In this document: positions 1 to 5,995 of the stretch, in pieces
Layout: each line of letters opens with the position of its first letter
Position numbering within the stretch: position 1 is the stretch's first letter
Assembly: GCA_937873285.1 (NCBI GenBank)
Contig: CALMNV010000156.1
Location: 1-5,995, forward strand
Direction: 5' to 3'
DNA: 5,995 nt
From: an uncultured Intrasporangium sp.
GTDB taxonomy: Bacteria > Actinomycetota > Actinomycetes > Actinomycetales > Dermatophilaceae
Program-made: the position numbers and the translations under genes
Notes under the pieces: generated by a model
Seen by the model: the letters and a program-made list of their open reading frames with translations, nothing else
Told to the model about the DNA's origin: nothing
Database searches by the model: none

Positions 1-92
1 GCTCACGGCGCGCCGCACCGCACGCCGTCTCGCCTGACACACCACGCTGGCGCGCTCCGACCCGCTGCCGTGCGCCAGCGGCTACGGACGGC

Positions 93-101
93 TGGTACAT
101 T
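93..101 (+). promoter_or_regulatory. Candidate extended -10 promoter element for the riboswitch-gcvP transcript
   Basis: The hexamer TACATT at 96-101 fits the actinobacterial -10 pattern TAnnnT and is preceded by TGG at 93-95, which matches the extended -10 TGn. A start site about 7 bases downstream would fall near 108, just before the riboswitch begins, which is the expected arrangement. I see no recognisable -35 box 16-18 bases upstream. The same hexamer TACATT occurs before the phosphatase gene on the other strand. Transcription start is inferred from spacing, not seen. Confidence 0.5.
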
Positions 102-117
102 GGCGTCCGCCGATCGA

Positions 118-232
118 CCCCACGTGGGAGAGACCCCGGGGTGGGTGACCACCTGCGGGGCGCCGAAGGGGCAACCTCCCCGGAACCTCTCAGGCGCCAG
201 GACCACGCGGGTGAGGCAACTCTGGAGCGCCA
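118..232 (+). ncRNA. Glycine riboswitch, single aptamer with 3' ghost-aptamer remnant
   Basis: This cis-acting RNA binds glycine and controls the gcvP downstream of it. The conserved glycine aptamer segments appear in order: GGGAGAGACC at 126-135, GGCGCCGAAGGGGCAA at 159-174, and CCTCTCAGG at 186-194. Helix P1 forms from CGTGG (123-127) with CCACG (203-207). P2 pairs GAGAG (128-132) with CTCTC (187-191). P3 pairs CCCC (134-137) with GGGG (157-160) and is capped by the hairpin GGTGG (140-144) / CCACC (149-153). Only one complete aptamer is present. After P1 comes GAGGCAACTCTGGAGCG (213-229), the conserved 3' element that in singlet riboswitches represents a vestigial second (ghost) aptamer. 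CCC at 118-120 could also pair with GGG at 209-211 below P1. Known riboswitches of this class upstream of glycine cleavage genes usually switch expression on when glycine is present. The mode here is inferred. Confidence 0.93.
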
Positions 233-244
233 CGACGGGCGACA

Positions 245-276
245 GAGGGGGAGCGTGAGTCCACCGCTCAACCCTC
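245..276 (+). promoter_or_regulatory. Hairpin between riboswitch and gcvP ribosome binding site, possible expression platform
   Basis: GAGGG (245-249) pairs with CCCTC (272-276) and GAGCG (251-255) pairs with CGCTC (265-269). They are separated by a small internal loop (G250 opposite AA 270-271) and closed by a nine-base loop. The helix ends at the base immediately before the Shine-Dalgarno AGGAG (277-281). It has no U-run after it, so it is not a classical intrinsic terminator. An alternative pairing is possible between TGAGG in the ghost-aptamer region (212-216) and CCTCA (273-277), which would break the lower stem. This suggests, but does not show, that glycine binding alters access to the ribosome site. 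Confidence 0.4.
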
Positions 277-281
277 AGGAG
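277..281 (+). promoter_or_regulatory. Shine-Dalgarno of gcvP
   Basis: AGGAG lies five bases upstream of the GTG at 287. It is the only strong ribosome binding site in the window, and it fixes the gcvP start at GTG rather than at a later codon. Confidence 0.75.
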
Positions 282-286
282 CCGAC

Positions 287-3184
287 GTGTCCGACATCGT
301 GACCCCGACCCTTCCCGCGTTCGCCGGTCGGCACGTTGGCCCGCGCGTGGGCGACGTGCAGGCCATGCTCCAGCTCGTCGGCCAGCCGACCCTCGACGCC
401 CTCTGCGACCGTGCCATCCCCGGCGCCATCCGCTCGGACGGCCCGCTGTCGCTCGAGGCTGCCGCGAGCGAGCGCGCGGTCACCGAGGAGCTGCGGGCCC
501 TCGCCGGGCGAAACCACGTGCTGACCTCCCTCATCGGGCTCGGCTACTACGGCACGGTGACCCCGCCGGTGGTGCGCCGCAACGTCCTCGAGAACCCCGC
601 GTGGTACACCGCCTACACGCCCTACCAGCCGGAGATCTCGCAGGGCCGGCTCGAGGCCCTTCTCAACTTCCAGACGGTCGTCACAGACCTCACCGGGCTC
701 GACATCGCCGGCGCGTCGCTGCTCGACGAGGCCACCGCCGCCGCCGAGGCGATGTCGCTCATGCGCCGGATGACCAAGGTGCCCGCCGACGGCGTCGTGC
801 TCGTCGACGTCCAGGTCTTCCCCCAGACCGTCGCCGTGATGCAGACCCGGGCGAGCGCCATCGGCCAGCCCCTTGTCGTCGCCGACCTGTCCGCGGTGAC
901 CTCGGCTGCGGCACTCGCGTCGGCGGCCGGCGGTCGACCAGTGGTCGGCGTCGTGGTGCAGTATCCGGCTGCCTCCGGCGCAGTGGGGGAGTGGGCCGCC
1001 CTCGCTGCCGCCACGCACGAGGCGGGCGGCCTCGTGACCGCGTGCGCGGACCTGCTGGCCCTCACGCTGCTGCGTGCCCCGGGCGAGTGGGGTGCGGACA
1101 TCGCAGTGGGCAGCGCCCAGCGCTTCGGGGTGCCGATGGGCTTCGGAGGCCCGCACGCCGGCTTCCTCGCGGTGCGCGCGGGGCTGGAGCGCTCGATGCC
1201 CGGCCGGCTCGTCGGCGTGTCGGTCGACGCCGAGGGGCACCCGGCCTATCGGCTCGCCCTGCAGACCCGCGAGCAGCACATCCGGCGCGAGAAGGCCACC
1301 TCGAACATCTGCACCGCCCAGGTGCTCCTCGCCGTGATGGCGAGCATGTATGCCGTGTGGCACGGTCCCGAGGGCCTGACGGCGATCGCGCGGCGCATCC
1401 ACGGGCTGACCGCCGAGCTGCGCGCCGGCCTCGAGGCCGCCGGCGTCGAGGTGGCGGGGGGGACCTTCTTCGACACCCTCACGATCCGGCTGCCCGGCAC
1501 TGCCCGGCAGGCGGCGCGTCGCTTCGCCGAGCGGGGTCTCAACCTGCGCCTCGTCGACGAGGACTCGCTCGCCCTCAGCCTCGACGAGACGAGCACCCGG
1601 CAGACCGTGGACGCCGTCCTCGTCGGGTTCGGCGCGCAGCCGGCCGCCGGCGGACCGGTGCCCGGGCAGGCAGCCGAGCTGCCCGGCATACCCGACGGCC
1701 TCGCGCGCACCTCCGCCTTCCTCACCCACCCCGTCTTCTCCACGCACCGCTCGGAGACGGAGATGCTGCGCTACCTGCGGCGCCTCTCGGACCGAGACTT
1801 CGCGCTCGACCGTGGCATGATCCCGCTCGGGTCGTGCACGATGAAGCTCAACGCGACGACGGAGATGGAGCCCATCTCCTGGCCCGAGTTCGCCGACCTG
1901 CACCCGTTCGCCCCCGCCGACCAGACGGAGGGCATCCGCGCGCTCATCGGCCAGCTCGCCGACTGGCTCTGCGAGATCACCGGCTACGACGCCGTCTCGC
2001 TGCAGCCCAACGCCGGCGCGCAGGGCGAGTTCGCCGGCCTGCTCGCCATCCACGCCTACCACGAGGCGCGGGGCGAGGGACATCGCCGGGTCTGCCTCAT
2101 CCCGGCCAGCGCCCACGGCACCAACGCGGCCTCGGCCGTGATGGCCGGGCTCAAGGTCGTCGTCGTCAAGACCGCGCCGGGCGGCACCATCGACACCGTC
2201 GACCTGCGGCGCAAGGTCGAGAAGCACCGCGACGACCTCGCCGCCATCATGGTCACCTACCCCTCGACGCACGGCGTCTACGAGGACACCATCAGCGAGC
2301 TGTGCGCCCTCGTGCACGACGCCGGCGGCCAGGTCTACGTCGACGGGGCGAACCTCAACGCCCTCGTCGGCCTGGCGCGGCCCGGGAAGTTCGGGGCCGA
2401 CGTCTCGCACCTCAACCTGCACAAGACGTTCTGCATCCCGCACGGCGGCGGCGGGCCCGGTGTCGGGCCGGTCGCCGTCCGCTCCCACCTCGCCCCGCAC
2501 CTGCCCAACCACCCGCTGGCCCCCGAGGCCGGCCCGCGCACCGGGGTCGGCCCCATCTCGGCCGCCCCCTACGGCTCCGCCGGCATCCTGCCGATCTCGT
2601 GGGCCTACGTGCGGCTCATGGGCGGCGCCGGCCTGCGCCACGCCACCCAGGTCGCCGTGCTCAGCGCGAACTACGTCGCCGCGCGGCTGCGTGACTCCTA
2701 CCCCGTGCTGTATGCCGGCCATGACGGGCTCGTTGCCCACGAGTGCATCCTCGACCTGCGCGCGATCACCGCGCAGACCGGGGTCACCGTCGACGACGTC
2801 GCGAAGCGGCTCATCGACTACGGCTTCCACGCCCCCACGATGTCGTTCCCGGTCGCCGGCACGCTCATGGTCGAGCCGACCGAGTCCGAGTCTCGCGCGG
2901 AGATCGACCGGTTCTGCGACGCGATGATCGCGATCCGGGCCGAGATCGAGCAGGTCGCCCGAGGCGAGGTGGCCGTCGCGGACAGCATGCTGCGCCACGC
3001 GCCGCACACCGCGCGCGCTCTCGCAGGGCAGTGGCCGCACCACTACGACCGCGCCGACGCCGCCTTCCCCGCGGGGGTGCACGCCCCCGACAAGTACTGG
3101 CCGCCGGTGAGCCGGATCGACGGAGCGTACGGCGACCGCAACCTCGTGTGCTCCTGCCCTCCGCCGGAGACGTTCGAGGACTGA
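287..3184 (+). CDS. gcvP: Glycine dehydrogenase (decarboxylating), P-protein of the glycine cleavage system
   Basis: This PLP enzyme decarboxylates glycine and transfers the remaining aminomethyl group to the lipoyl arm of GcvH in the cytoplasm, the first step of the glycine cleavage system. The 965-residue product matches the usual length of the fused, single-chain P-protein. The GTG start is chosen from the AGGAG five bases upstream and from the family-typical N-terminus FAGRHVGPR (12-20). The N-terminal half (to about 450) carries GLGYYGT (84-90) and the [21 protein letters not shown] block (103-123). The C-terminal half carries GSCTMKLN (515-522), SAHGTN (608-613), DGANLNA (686-692) and the PLP-lysine motif [16 protein letters not shown], with the Schiff-base lysine at 713. 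No frameshift or missing motif is visible. The glycine riboswitch directly upstream supports both function and control. The partner genes gcvT and gcvH are not in this window, as is common when gcvP stands alone. Codon 468 is the rare ATA, inside a GGCATAC heptamer. Confidence 0.98.
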   Translation: MSDIVTPTLPAFAGRHVGPRVGDVQAMLQLVGQPTLDALCDRAIPGAIRSDGPLSLEAAASERAVTEELRALAGRNHVLTSLIGLGYYGTVTPPVVRRNVLENPAWYTAYTPYQPEISQGRLEALLNFQTVVTDLTGLDIAGASLLDEATAAAEAMSLMRRMTKVPADGVVLVDVQVFPQTVAVMQTRASAIGQPLVVADLSAVTSAAALASAAGGRPVVGVVVQYPAASGAVGEWAALAAATHEAGGLVTACADLLALTLLRAPGEWGADIAVGSAQRFGVPMGFGGPHAGFLAVRAGLERSMPGRLVGVSVDAEGHPAYRLALQTREQHIRREKATSNICTAQVLLAVMASMYAVWHGPEGLTAIARRIHGLTAELRAGLEAAGVEVAGGTFFDTLTIRLPGTARQAARRFAERGLNLRLVDEDSLALSLDETSTRQTVDAVLVGFGAQPAAGGPVPGQAAELPGIPDGLARTSAFLTHPVFSTHRSETEMLRYLRRLSDRDFALDRGMIPLGSCTMKLNATTEMEPISWPEFADLHPFAPADQTEGIRALIGQLADWLCEITGYDAVSLQPNAGAQGEFAGLLAIHAYHEARGEGHRRVCLIPASAHGTNAASAVMAGLKVVVVKTAPGGTIDTVDLRRKVEKHRDDLAAIMVTYPSTHGVYEDTISELCALVHDAGGQVYVDGANLNALVGLARPGKFGADVSHLNLHKTFCIPHGGGGPGVGPVAVRSHLAPHLPNHPLAPEAGPRTGVGPISAAPYGSAGILPISWAYVRLMGGAGLRHATQVAVLSANYVAARLRDSYPVLYAGHDGLVAHECILDLRAITAQTGVTVDDVAKRLIDYGFHAPTMSFPVAGTLMVEPTESESRAEIDRFCDAMIAIRAEIEQVARGEVAVADSMLRHAPHTARALAGQWPHHYDRADAAFPAGVHAPDKYWPPVSRIDGAYGDRNLVCSCPPPETFED

Positions 3185-3238
3185 CCGGCTCCAGCCGAAG
3201 TCTCGCGCGGACCCTGCCGATGTGGTTGTCTCACCTGC

Positions 3239-4726
3239 GTGGGCGCCGACGTGGAGCAGGCCAGGTACACGCCGCAGCAGCGGCAGGACTACCGGGAGAA
3301 GGTCCGCCGCGACCTCGACGTCTTCGAGCGGATGCTGCGGCACAGCCAGTTCGAGTTCGACCGGCCGATGACCGGCATCGAGATCGAGCTCAACCTCGTC
3401 TCGGACGACCTCGGGCCGCGGCTGGACAACAAGTCCGTCCTGGCCCAGATCGCCGACCCCGACTACCAGACCGAGCTGGCCCGCTACAACATCGAGCTCA
3501 ACGTCCGGCCGCGCCCGCTGCCGGGTGACGCCGCCCTCGAGCTCGAGGCCGACCTGCGCGGCTCGCTCAACCACGCGTCGGAGCGGGCCGCCGAGCTCGG
3601 GGTGGGGATCGTCGCGATCGGCATCCTGCCGACGGTGATGCCCGAGCACTTCGAGGGCGACTGGATCAGCGAGAACATCCGCTACGAGGCGCTCAACAAC
3701 GCGGTCCTCGAGGCCCGCGGCGAGCACGTGTGGCTCGAGATCCACGGCCCGGGCGGTGAGCGGATCGCGCGGTATGCCGACTCGCTCGGCCCGGAGTCCG
3801 CGTGCACCTCGGTGCAGCTGCACCTGCAGGTCCAGCCCGAGCAGTTCGCCGACCACTGGAACGCCGCGCAGGCCCTCGCCGGCCCCCAGCTGGCCCTCGG
3901 GGCGAACTCGCCGTTCTTTCTCGGCCAGCGGCTCTGGGCCGAGACCCGCATCCCCCTGTTCACCCAGGCCACCGATACCAGGCCGATCGAGTTGAAGAAC
4001 CAGGGCGTGCGCCCCCGGGTGTGGTTCGGGGAGCGGTGGATCACCTCGATCTTCGACCTGTTCGAGGAGAACGTGCGCTACTTCCCGGCGCTGCTGCCGG
4101 TGGTCACCGAGGAGGAGCCGGAGGAGGTCTTCGAGGCCGGGAGGGTGCCGGAGCTGCGTGAGCTGCGGCTGCACAACGGCACCGTCTACCGGTGGAACCG
4201 CCCGATCTACGACATCGTCGGCGGCCTGCCGCATCTGCGCGTGGAGAACCGCGTGCTCCCGGCCGGCCCCACGATGGTTGACGTGCTGGCGAACTCGGCG
4301 TTCTACTACGGGGCGCTGCGGGTGCTGGCCCACGACGACCGCCCGGTGTGGAGCCGGATGAGCTTCTCCGCCGCCGACGAGAACTTCGAGCAGGGTGCGC
4401 GCCTCGGCATCGACGCCAACACCTACTGGCCCGGCTTCGGCGAGGTGCCGACGACGGAGCTTGTGCTGCGCCGGCTGCTGCCCCTTGCCAACGAGGGGCT
4501 GCAGCGCTGGGGGGTCTCCCAGGCGGTGCGGGACCGGTTTCTCACGGTCATCGAGCGACGCTGCGTCCTCGGCGTCAACGGAGCGTCGTGGCAGAGCGAC
4601 TGCGTGGCGGCCTTCGAGCGCCGCGGCCTGCCCCGCGACCGCGCGCTGCGCGAGATGCTGCGGCTCTACATCGAGGGCATGCACTCCAACGAGCCGGTCC
4701 ACACCTGGCCGCTGCCGTCGGGCTGA
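3239..4726 (+). CDS. Glutamate-cysteine ligase family 2 (GCS2) protein, long actinobacterial form, substrate uncertain
   Basis: GCS2 enzymes are ATP-grasp-like carboxylate-amine ligases that activate a gamma-carboxyl group, classically of glutamate, and join it to an amine such as cysteine. The 495-residue product shows a family-like N-terminal GIEIELNLV (46-54, acidic metal/ATP-binding strand), NIELNVRPR (84-92), SVQLHLQV (191-198), GANSPFF (221-227), RPIELKNQG (248-256) and RVENRVLPAGPTMVDVLANSAF (334-355). It is longer than YbdK-type ligases (about 370 residues) and EgtA (about 430), so it belongs to a longer subgroup whose substrate I cannot name. The first possible start is GTG 3239 (MGADV), which resembles relatives. 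GTG 3251 is the alternative. Neither has a clear Shine-Dalgarno, and TTGTCT at 3226-3231 is only a weak -10 candidate for a leaderless start. The gene follows gcvP by 54 bases on the same strand, so partial co-transcription is possible. No egtB, egtC or egtD gene is visible nearby. The family assignment is firm; the exact reaction is not. Confidence 0.88.
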   Translation: MGADVEQARYTPQQRQDYREKVRRDLDVFERMLRHSQFEFDRPMTGIEIELNLVSDDLGPRLDNKSVLAQIADPDYQTELARYNIELNVRPRPLPGDAALELEADLRGSLNHASERAAELGVGIVAIGILPTVMPEHFEGDWISENIRYEALNNAVLEARGEHVWLEIHGPGGERIARYADSLGPESACTSVQLHLQVQPEQFADHWNAAQALAGPQLALGANSPFFLGQRLWAETRIPLFTQATDTRPIELKNQGVRPRVWFGERWITSIFDLFEENVRYFPALLPVVTEEEPEEVFEAGRVPELRELRLHNGTVYRWNRPIYDIVGGLPHLRVENRVLPAGPTMVDVLANSAFYYGALRVLAHDDRPVWSRMSFSAADENFEQGARLGIDANTYWPGFGEVPTTELVLRRLLPLANEGLQRWGVSQAVRDRFLTVIERRCVLGVNGASWQSDCVAAFERRGLPRDRALREMLRLYIEGMHSNEPVHTWPLPSG

Positions 4727-4742
4727 GCGGCACGAGCCGCTC
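4725..4742 (+). terminator. GC-rich stem-loop at the end of the GCS2 gene, probable terminator
   Basis: GAGCGGC (4725-4731) pairs perfectly with GCCGCTC (4736-4742) around a four-base ACGA loop. The stem begins inside the TGA stop codon of the GCS2 gene. There is no T-run after it, which is common for stem-loops at gene ends in high-GC actinobacteria. The termination role is inferred from position. Confidence 0.5.
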
Positions 4743-4777
4743 GCGCGGCGGCATGCATCCGGGGTGACACGTCCGCG

Positions 4778-4794
4778 CCGGGCCGACGGCCCGG
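4778..4794 (-). terminator. GC-rich stem-loop at the end of the phosphatase gene, probable bidirectional terminator
   Basis: CCGGGCC (4778-4784) pairs perfectly with GGCCCGG (4788-4794) around a three-base loop. It lies one base beyond the stop codon of the minus-strand phosphatase gene (4798-4796). Because the dyad is symmetric and lies between converging genes, it could stop transcription from either side. No T-run is present on either strand. Confidence 0.5.
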
Positions 4795-4795
4795 G

Positions 4796-5422
4796 TCAGC
4801 CGGGCAGCCCACCCTCCGGCGTCACGTTCCACGCACCGATGCACCGGGTGGCGCGGTGGTGGGTCAGCGTGCTGATCGACCCGGGGTCGAGCACGAGCTG
4901 GGCCCCGAAGGCCGGGTCGACACCGAGGTAGACCGCGGCGAGGGTGCGCAGCGCGTGACCATGGCCGAAGAGCGCGACGTCGCCGCGGGCCAGCTCGGGC
5001 ACGACGTCGTCGAGGACCGACTGGGCACGCGCGGCCACCTGGGCCAGCGACTCGCCAGGGGTGTCACCGGGCTCGACGGGGTCCTCGAACACCTCCCAGC
5101 GGCGCCCCAGCCGCTCCCGGATCTGCGGCGTCGTCAGACCCTCGTAGGCGCCGTAGTCCCACTCGACGAGCCGCCGGTCGACCTCGACGTCCGTGAGGCC
5201 AGCCAGCTCGGCGGTGCGACGGGCGCGCTGCAGCGGGGAGACCAGGACCCGGACGAAGGCCCGGCCCGCCAGGGCTGCGGCCAGCCGCGCGGCGGCCCGC
5301 TCACCGGCGGGCAGCAGGGGCAGGTCGGTGACGCCGGTGTGCTGCCCCGTGCGAGACCACTGCGTCTCACCGTGCCGGACGAGGACGAGGCTGCCGGGCA
5401 CGATGCCGTCGGGGGGTCGCAT
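4796..5422 (-). CDS. Histidine phosphatase family protein, SHB17/Rv3214-like branch
   Basis: This is a cytoplasmic phosphatase of the phosphoglycerate-mutase-like superfamily, which forms a phosphohistidine intermediate. In the 208-residue product the RHG signature is LVRHGET (14-20), with nucleophile His17 beside Arg16. Further elements are SPLQRAR (62-68, phosphate-binding Arg66), EWDYGAYEG (87-95, proton-donor Glu87) and GHGHALR (153-159, second catalytic His154). The segments QHTGVTDLPL (27-36) and EWDYG.YEGLTTPQIRE resemble, from memory, yeast SHB17 (sedoheptulose-1,7-bisphosphatase) and mycobacterial Rv3214 more than glycolytic mutases. A sugar-phosphate phosphatase is therefore more likely than a mutase, but the substrate is inferred. 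The ATG start at 5422 has no Shine-Dalgarno. A TACATT -10 hexamer ends six bases before it, pointing to a leaderless mRNA. An in-frame GTG at 5401 (codon 8) is a possible alternative. The gene is convergent with the GCS2 gene and divergent from the PhzF gene. Confidence 0.93.
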   Translation of the reverse strand: MRPPDGIVPGSLVLVRHGETQWSRTGQHTGVTDLPLLPAGERAAARLAAALAGRAFVRVLVSPLQRARRTAELAGLTDVEVDRRLVEWDYGAYEGLTTPQIRERLGRRWEVFEDPVEPGDTPGESLAQVAARAQSVLDDVVPELARGDVALFGHGHALRTLAAVYLGVDPAFGAQLVLDPGSISTLTHHRATRCIGAWNVTPEGGLPG

Positions 5423-5428
5423 AGCTGC

Positions 5429-5434
5429 AATGTA
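5429..5434 (-). promoter_or_regulatory. -10 element of a leaderless promoter for the phosphatase gene
   Basis: Read on the minus strand, TACATT (5434 to 5429) is followed by GCAGCT and then ATG. Six bases from the -10 hexamer to the A of the start codon is the normal distance to +1, so transcript and coding region would begin together. The absence of any purine-rich ribosome site agrees. No convincing -35 box is visible. Confidence 0.6.
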
Positions 5435-5443
5435 CTCAGGACC

Positions 5444-5472
5444 CGTGCTCGCTCGCCGACGCCACGAGCACG
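5444..5472. repeat. Perfect 8-base inverted repeat in the divergent promoter region, operator candidate
   Basis: CGTGCTCG (5444-5451) and CGAGCACG (5465-5472) are perfect reverse complements separated by 13 bases. The half-site centres are 21 bases apart, about two helical turns, which suits a dimeric regulator binding one face of DNA. For the phosphatase promoter the first arm lies between the expected -35 and -10 positions and the second lies just upstream of -35. A regulator role is inferred; no regulator gene is visible in the window. Confidence 0.4.
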
Positions 5473-5505
5473 ATCGCCGGGCACCCCGCCGTGGGGGCGG
5501 TCCGG

Positions 5506-5511
5506 CAGACT
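5506..5511 (+). promoter_or_regulatory. Possible -10 element of a leaderless promoter for the PhzF gene
   Basis: CAGACT ends six bases before the ATG at 5518, the same spacing as on the opposite strand for the phosphatase. It keeps the A at position 2 and T at position 6 of TAnnnT but has C at position 1. No Shine-Dalgarno precedes the ATG; the nearest G-run (5493-5497) is 20 bases away. Confidence 0.35.
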
Positions 5512-5517
5512 GGCCCC

Positions 5518-5995
5518 ATGAAGCTGCCCTTCCGCCTCGTCAACGTCTTCGCCATCGAGGGCGAGCCCTTCTCGGGCAACCCGCTCTGCGTCGTCCTGGA
5601 GGCCGCCAGCATGCCGGAGACGGAGATGCAGTCGTGGGCGCGACAGTTCAACCTCAGCGAGACGACGTTCGTGACGGCGGTCGACCTGCGTTCACCGGCG
5701 GCCGCCGCCCGGATCTTCACCCCCGCCCACGAGATGCCGTTTGCCGGGCACCCCACCCTCGGCACGGCATACGTCGTCGTCGACGGCCTGCAGGCAAGGA
5801 GCGGCGAGCACCTGAGCGAGGTGACCCTGCACCTTCCCGCCGGCCCGACCCGGGTCTCGCGGGACGGGTCCCGGTGGGTGCTCCAGGCCAGCGGGGCCAC
5901 CGTGCGCGAGGTGGAGGCCTCCGAGGCCCAGCTCGCCGAGGCGCTCGGACTGCCCGTGGAGGCCCTGGTGCCTGCTGGTGCGCAGTGGGTCGACT
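5518..5995 (+). CDS. PhzF family isomerase/epimerase-like protein, 3' end cut by the window
   Basis: PhzF-fold proteins share the diaminopimelate-epimerase two-domain fold. PhzF itself isomerises a phenazine precursor, but most family members have no assigned substrate. The visible 159 residues form the N-terminal domain. FRLVNVFAIEGEPFSGNPL (5-23) is the typical opening strand with the GNP motif. NLSETTF (45-51) contains the conserved catalytic glutamate, here Glu48. FTPAHEMPFAGHPTLG (67-82) is the family signature, with conserved His78. Family proteins are usually near 280 residues, so roughly 120, including the third conserved acidic residue, should lie to the right. The ATG at 5518 fits the standard N-terminus and appears leaderless. 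There are no phenazine genes here, so a generic metabolic isomerase is more likely than phenazine synthesis. The gene is divergent from the phosphatase. Codons Ala84-Tyr85 (GCA TAC) fall in a GGCATAC heptamer. Confidence 0.93.
   Translation, partial: MKLPFRLVNVFAIEGEPFSGNPLCVVLEAASMPETEMQSWARQFNLSETTFVTAVDLRSPAAAARIFTPAHEMPFAGHPTLGTAYVVVDGLQARSGEHLSEVTLHLPAGPTRVSRDGSRWVLQASGATVREVEASEAQLAEALGLPVEALVPAGAQWVD

Noticed and set aside
2..37. Possible C-terminal end of an upstream plus-strand gene (frame stopping at TGA 35-37)
   Set aside because: Eleven codons are too few to recognise a protein, and other frames are equally open here.
62..81. Inverted repeat CCGCTG / CAGCGG with an eight-base spacer, a possible terminator of an upstream gene
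   Set aside because: The stem is only six bases in very GC-rich sequence, with a large loop, no T-run and no confirmed upstream gene.
3..233. 76-codon minus-strand open frame over the leader
   Set aside because: It covers the riboswitch, whose conservation explains the sequence, and it has no recognisable protein motif.
601..2694. Long Arg-rich open frame on the plus strand inside gcvP
   Set aside because: It is a frame-shifted shadow of gcvP with low-complexity Arg/Ala/Gly/Pro composition and no own ribosome site.
3186..3197. Small hairpin CGGC-TCCA-GCCG just after the gcvP stop
   Set aside because: A four-base stem without a T-run is too weak to call a terminator.
275..4702. Very long open reading frame on the minus strand (about 1475 codons) across gcvP, the spacer and the GCS2 gene
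   Set aside because: It is antisense to two well-recognised proteins. Its composition is Arg/Gly/Val/Ala/Asp/Glu/Leu-rich with no family motif, as expected when GC-rich third positions remove stop codons from an antisense frame.
5486..5500. Hairpin CCGCC / GGCGG upstream of the PhzF gene
   Set aside because: The five-base GC stem has several alternative pairings. If the gene is leaderless it lies in promoter DNA and is not transcribed as a leader.
4856..5521. 221-codon open frame on the plus strand over the phosphatase gene
   Set aside because: The minus strand encodes complete histidine-phosphatase motifs with catalytic residues; the plus-strand frame has no recognisable motif.
1..5995. 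Search for a hidden new system: mobile elements, CRISPR-like spacing, tandem repeats, defence or toxin genes
   Set aside because: All coding space is explained by four recognised protein families. The non-coding space is short and is explained by the riboswitch, promoters and stem-loops.

Overview
The window reads as chromosomal DNA from a high-GC Gram-positive bacterium (Actinomycetota). Codon third positions are almost all G or C, GTG starts occur, Shine-Dalgarno signals are missing from several genes, and the glycine riboswitch and the long glutamate-cysteine-ligase-like protein have an actinobacterial look. A member of the Micrococcales (Intrasporangiaceae-like) is my guess from overall protein flavour and is not proven here.

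Layout, left to right. Positions 1-286 are non-coding leader: a likely -10 element (96-101), a single-aptamer glycine riboswitch (about 118-232) with a remnant of a second aptamer at its 3' side, and a hairpin (245-276) that abuts the Shine-Dalgarno of gcvP. Positions 287-3184 encode the full-length, unsplit glycine decarboxylase P-protein. After a 54-base gap, 3239-4726 encodes a 495-residue member of the glutamate-cysteine ligase family 2 (GCS2). A 69-base convergent intergenic region (4727-4795) carries two GC-rich stem-loops, one beside each stop codon. On the minus strand, 5422-4796 encodes a histidine phosphatase that resembles the yeast SHB17 / mycobacterial Rv3214 branch. A 95-base divergent promoter region (5423-5517) holds a perfect 8-base inverted repeat. 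It leads into a PhzF-family gene (5518 onward, + strand) that runs off the right end.

How the genes work together: the best supported unit is riboswitch plus gcvP. Glycine sensing should control production of the decarboxylating enzyme of the glycine cleavage system, which feeds one-carbon units to tetrahydrofolate. The GCS2 gene lies downstream on the same strand and could be partly co-transcribed, but it lacks an obvious ribosome binding site and nothing in the sequence ties it to glycine metabolism. The phosphatase and PhzF genes are divergently transcribed and both look leaderless, with the inverted repeat placed where a shared regulator could act.

I found no mobile element, CRISPR array, tRNA, rRNA, toxin-antitoxin or defence module. 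This is mostly a housekeeping region. The items most worth a second look are the riboswitch architecture, the divergent leaderless promoters with their operator-like repeat, the repeated heptamer GTATGCC, and the uncertain substrates of the GCS2 and phosphatase proteins.
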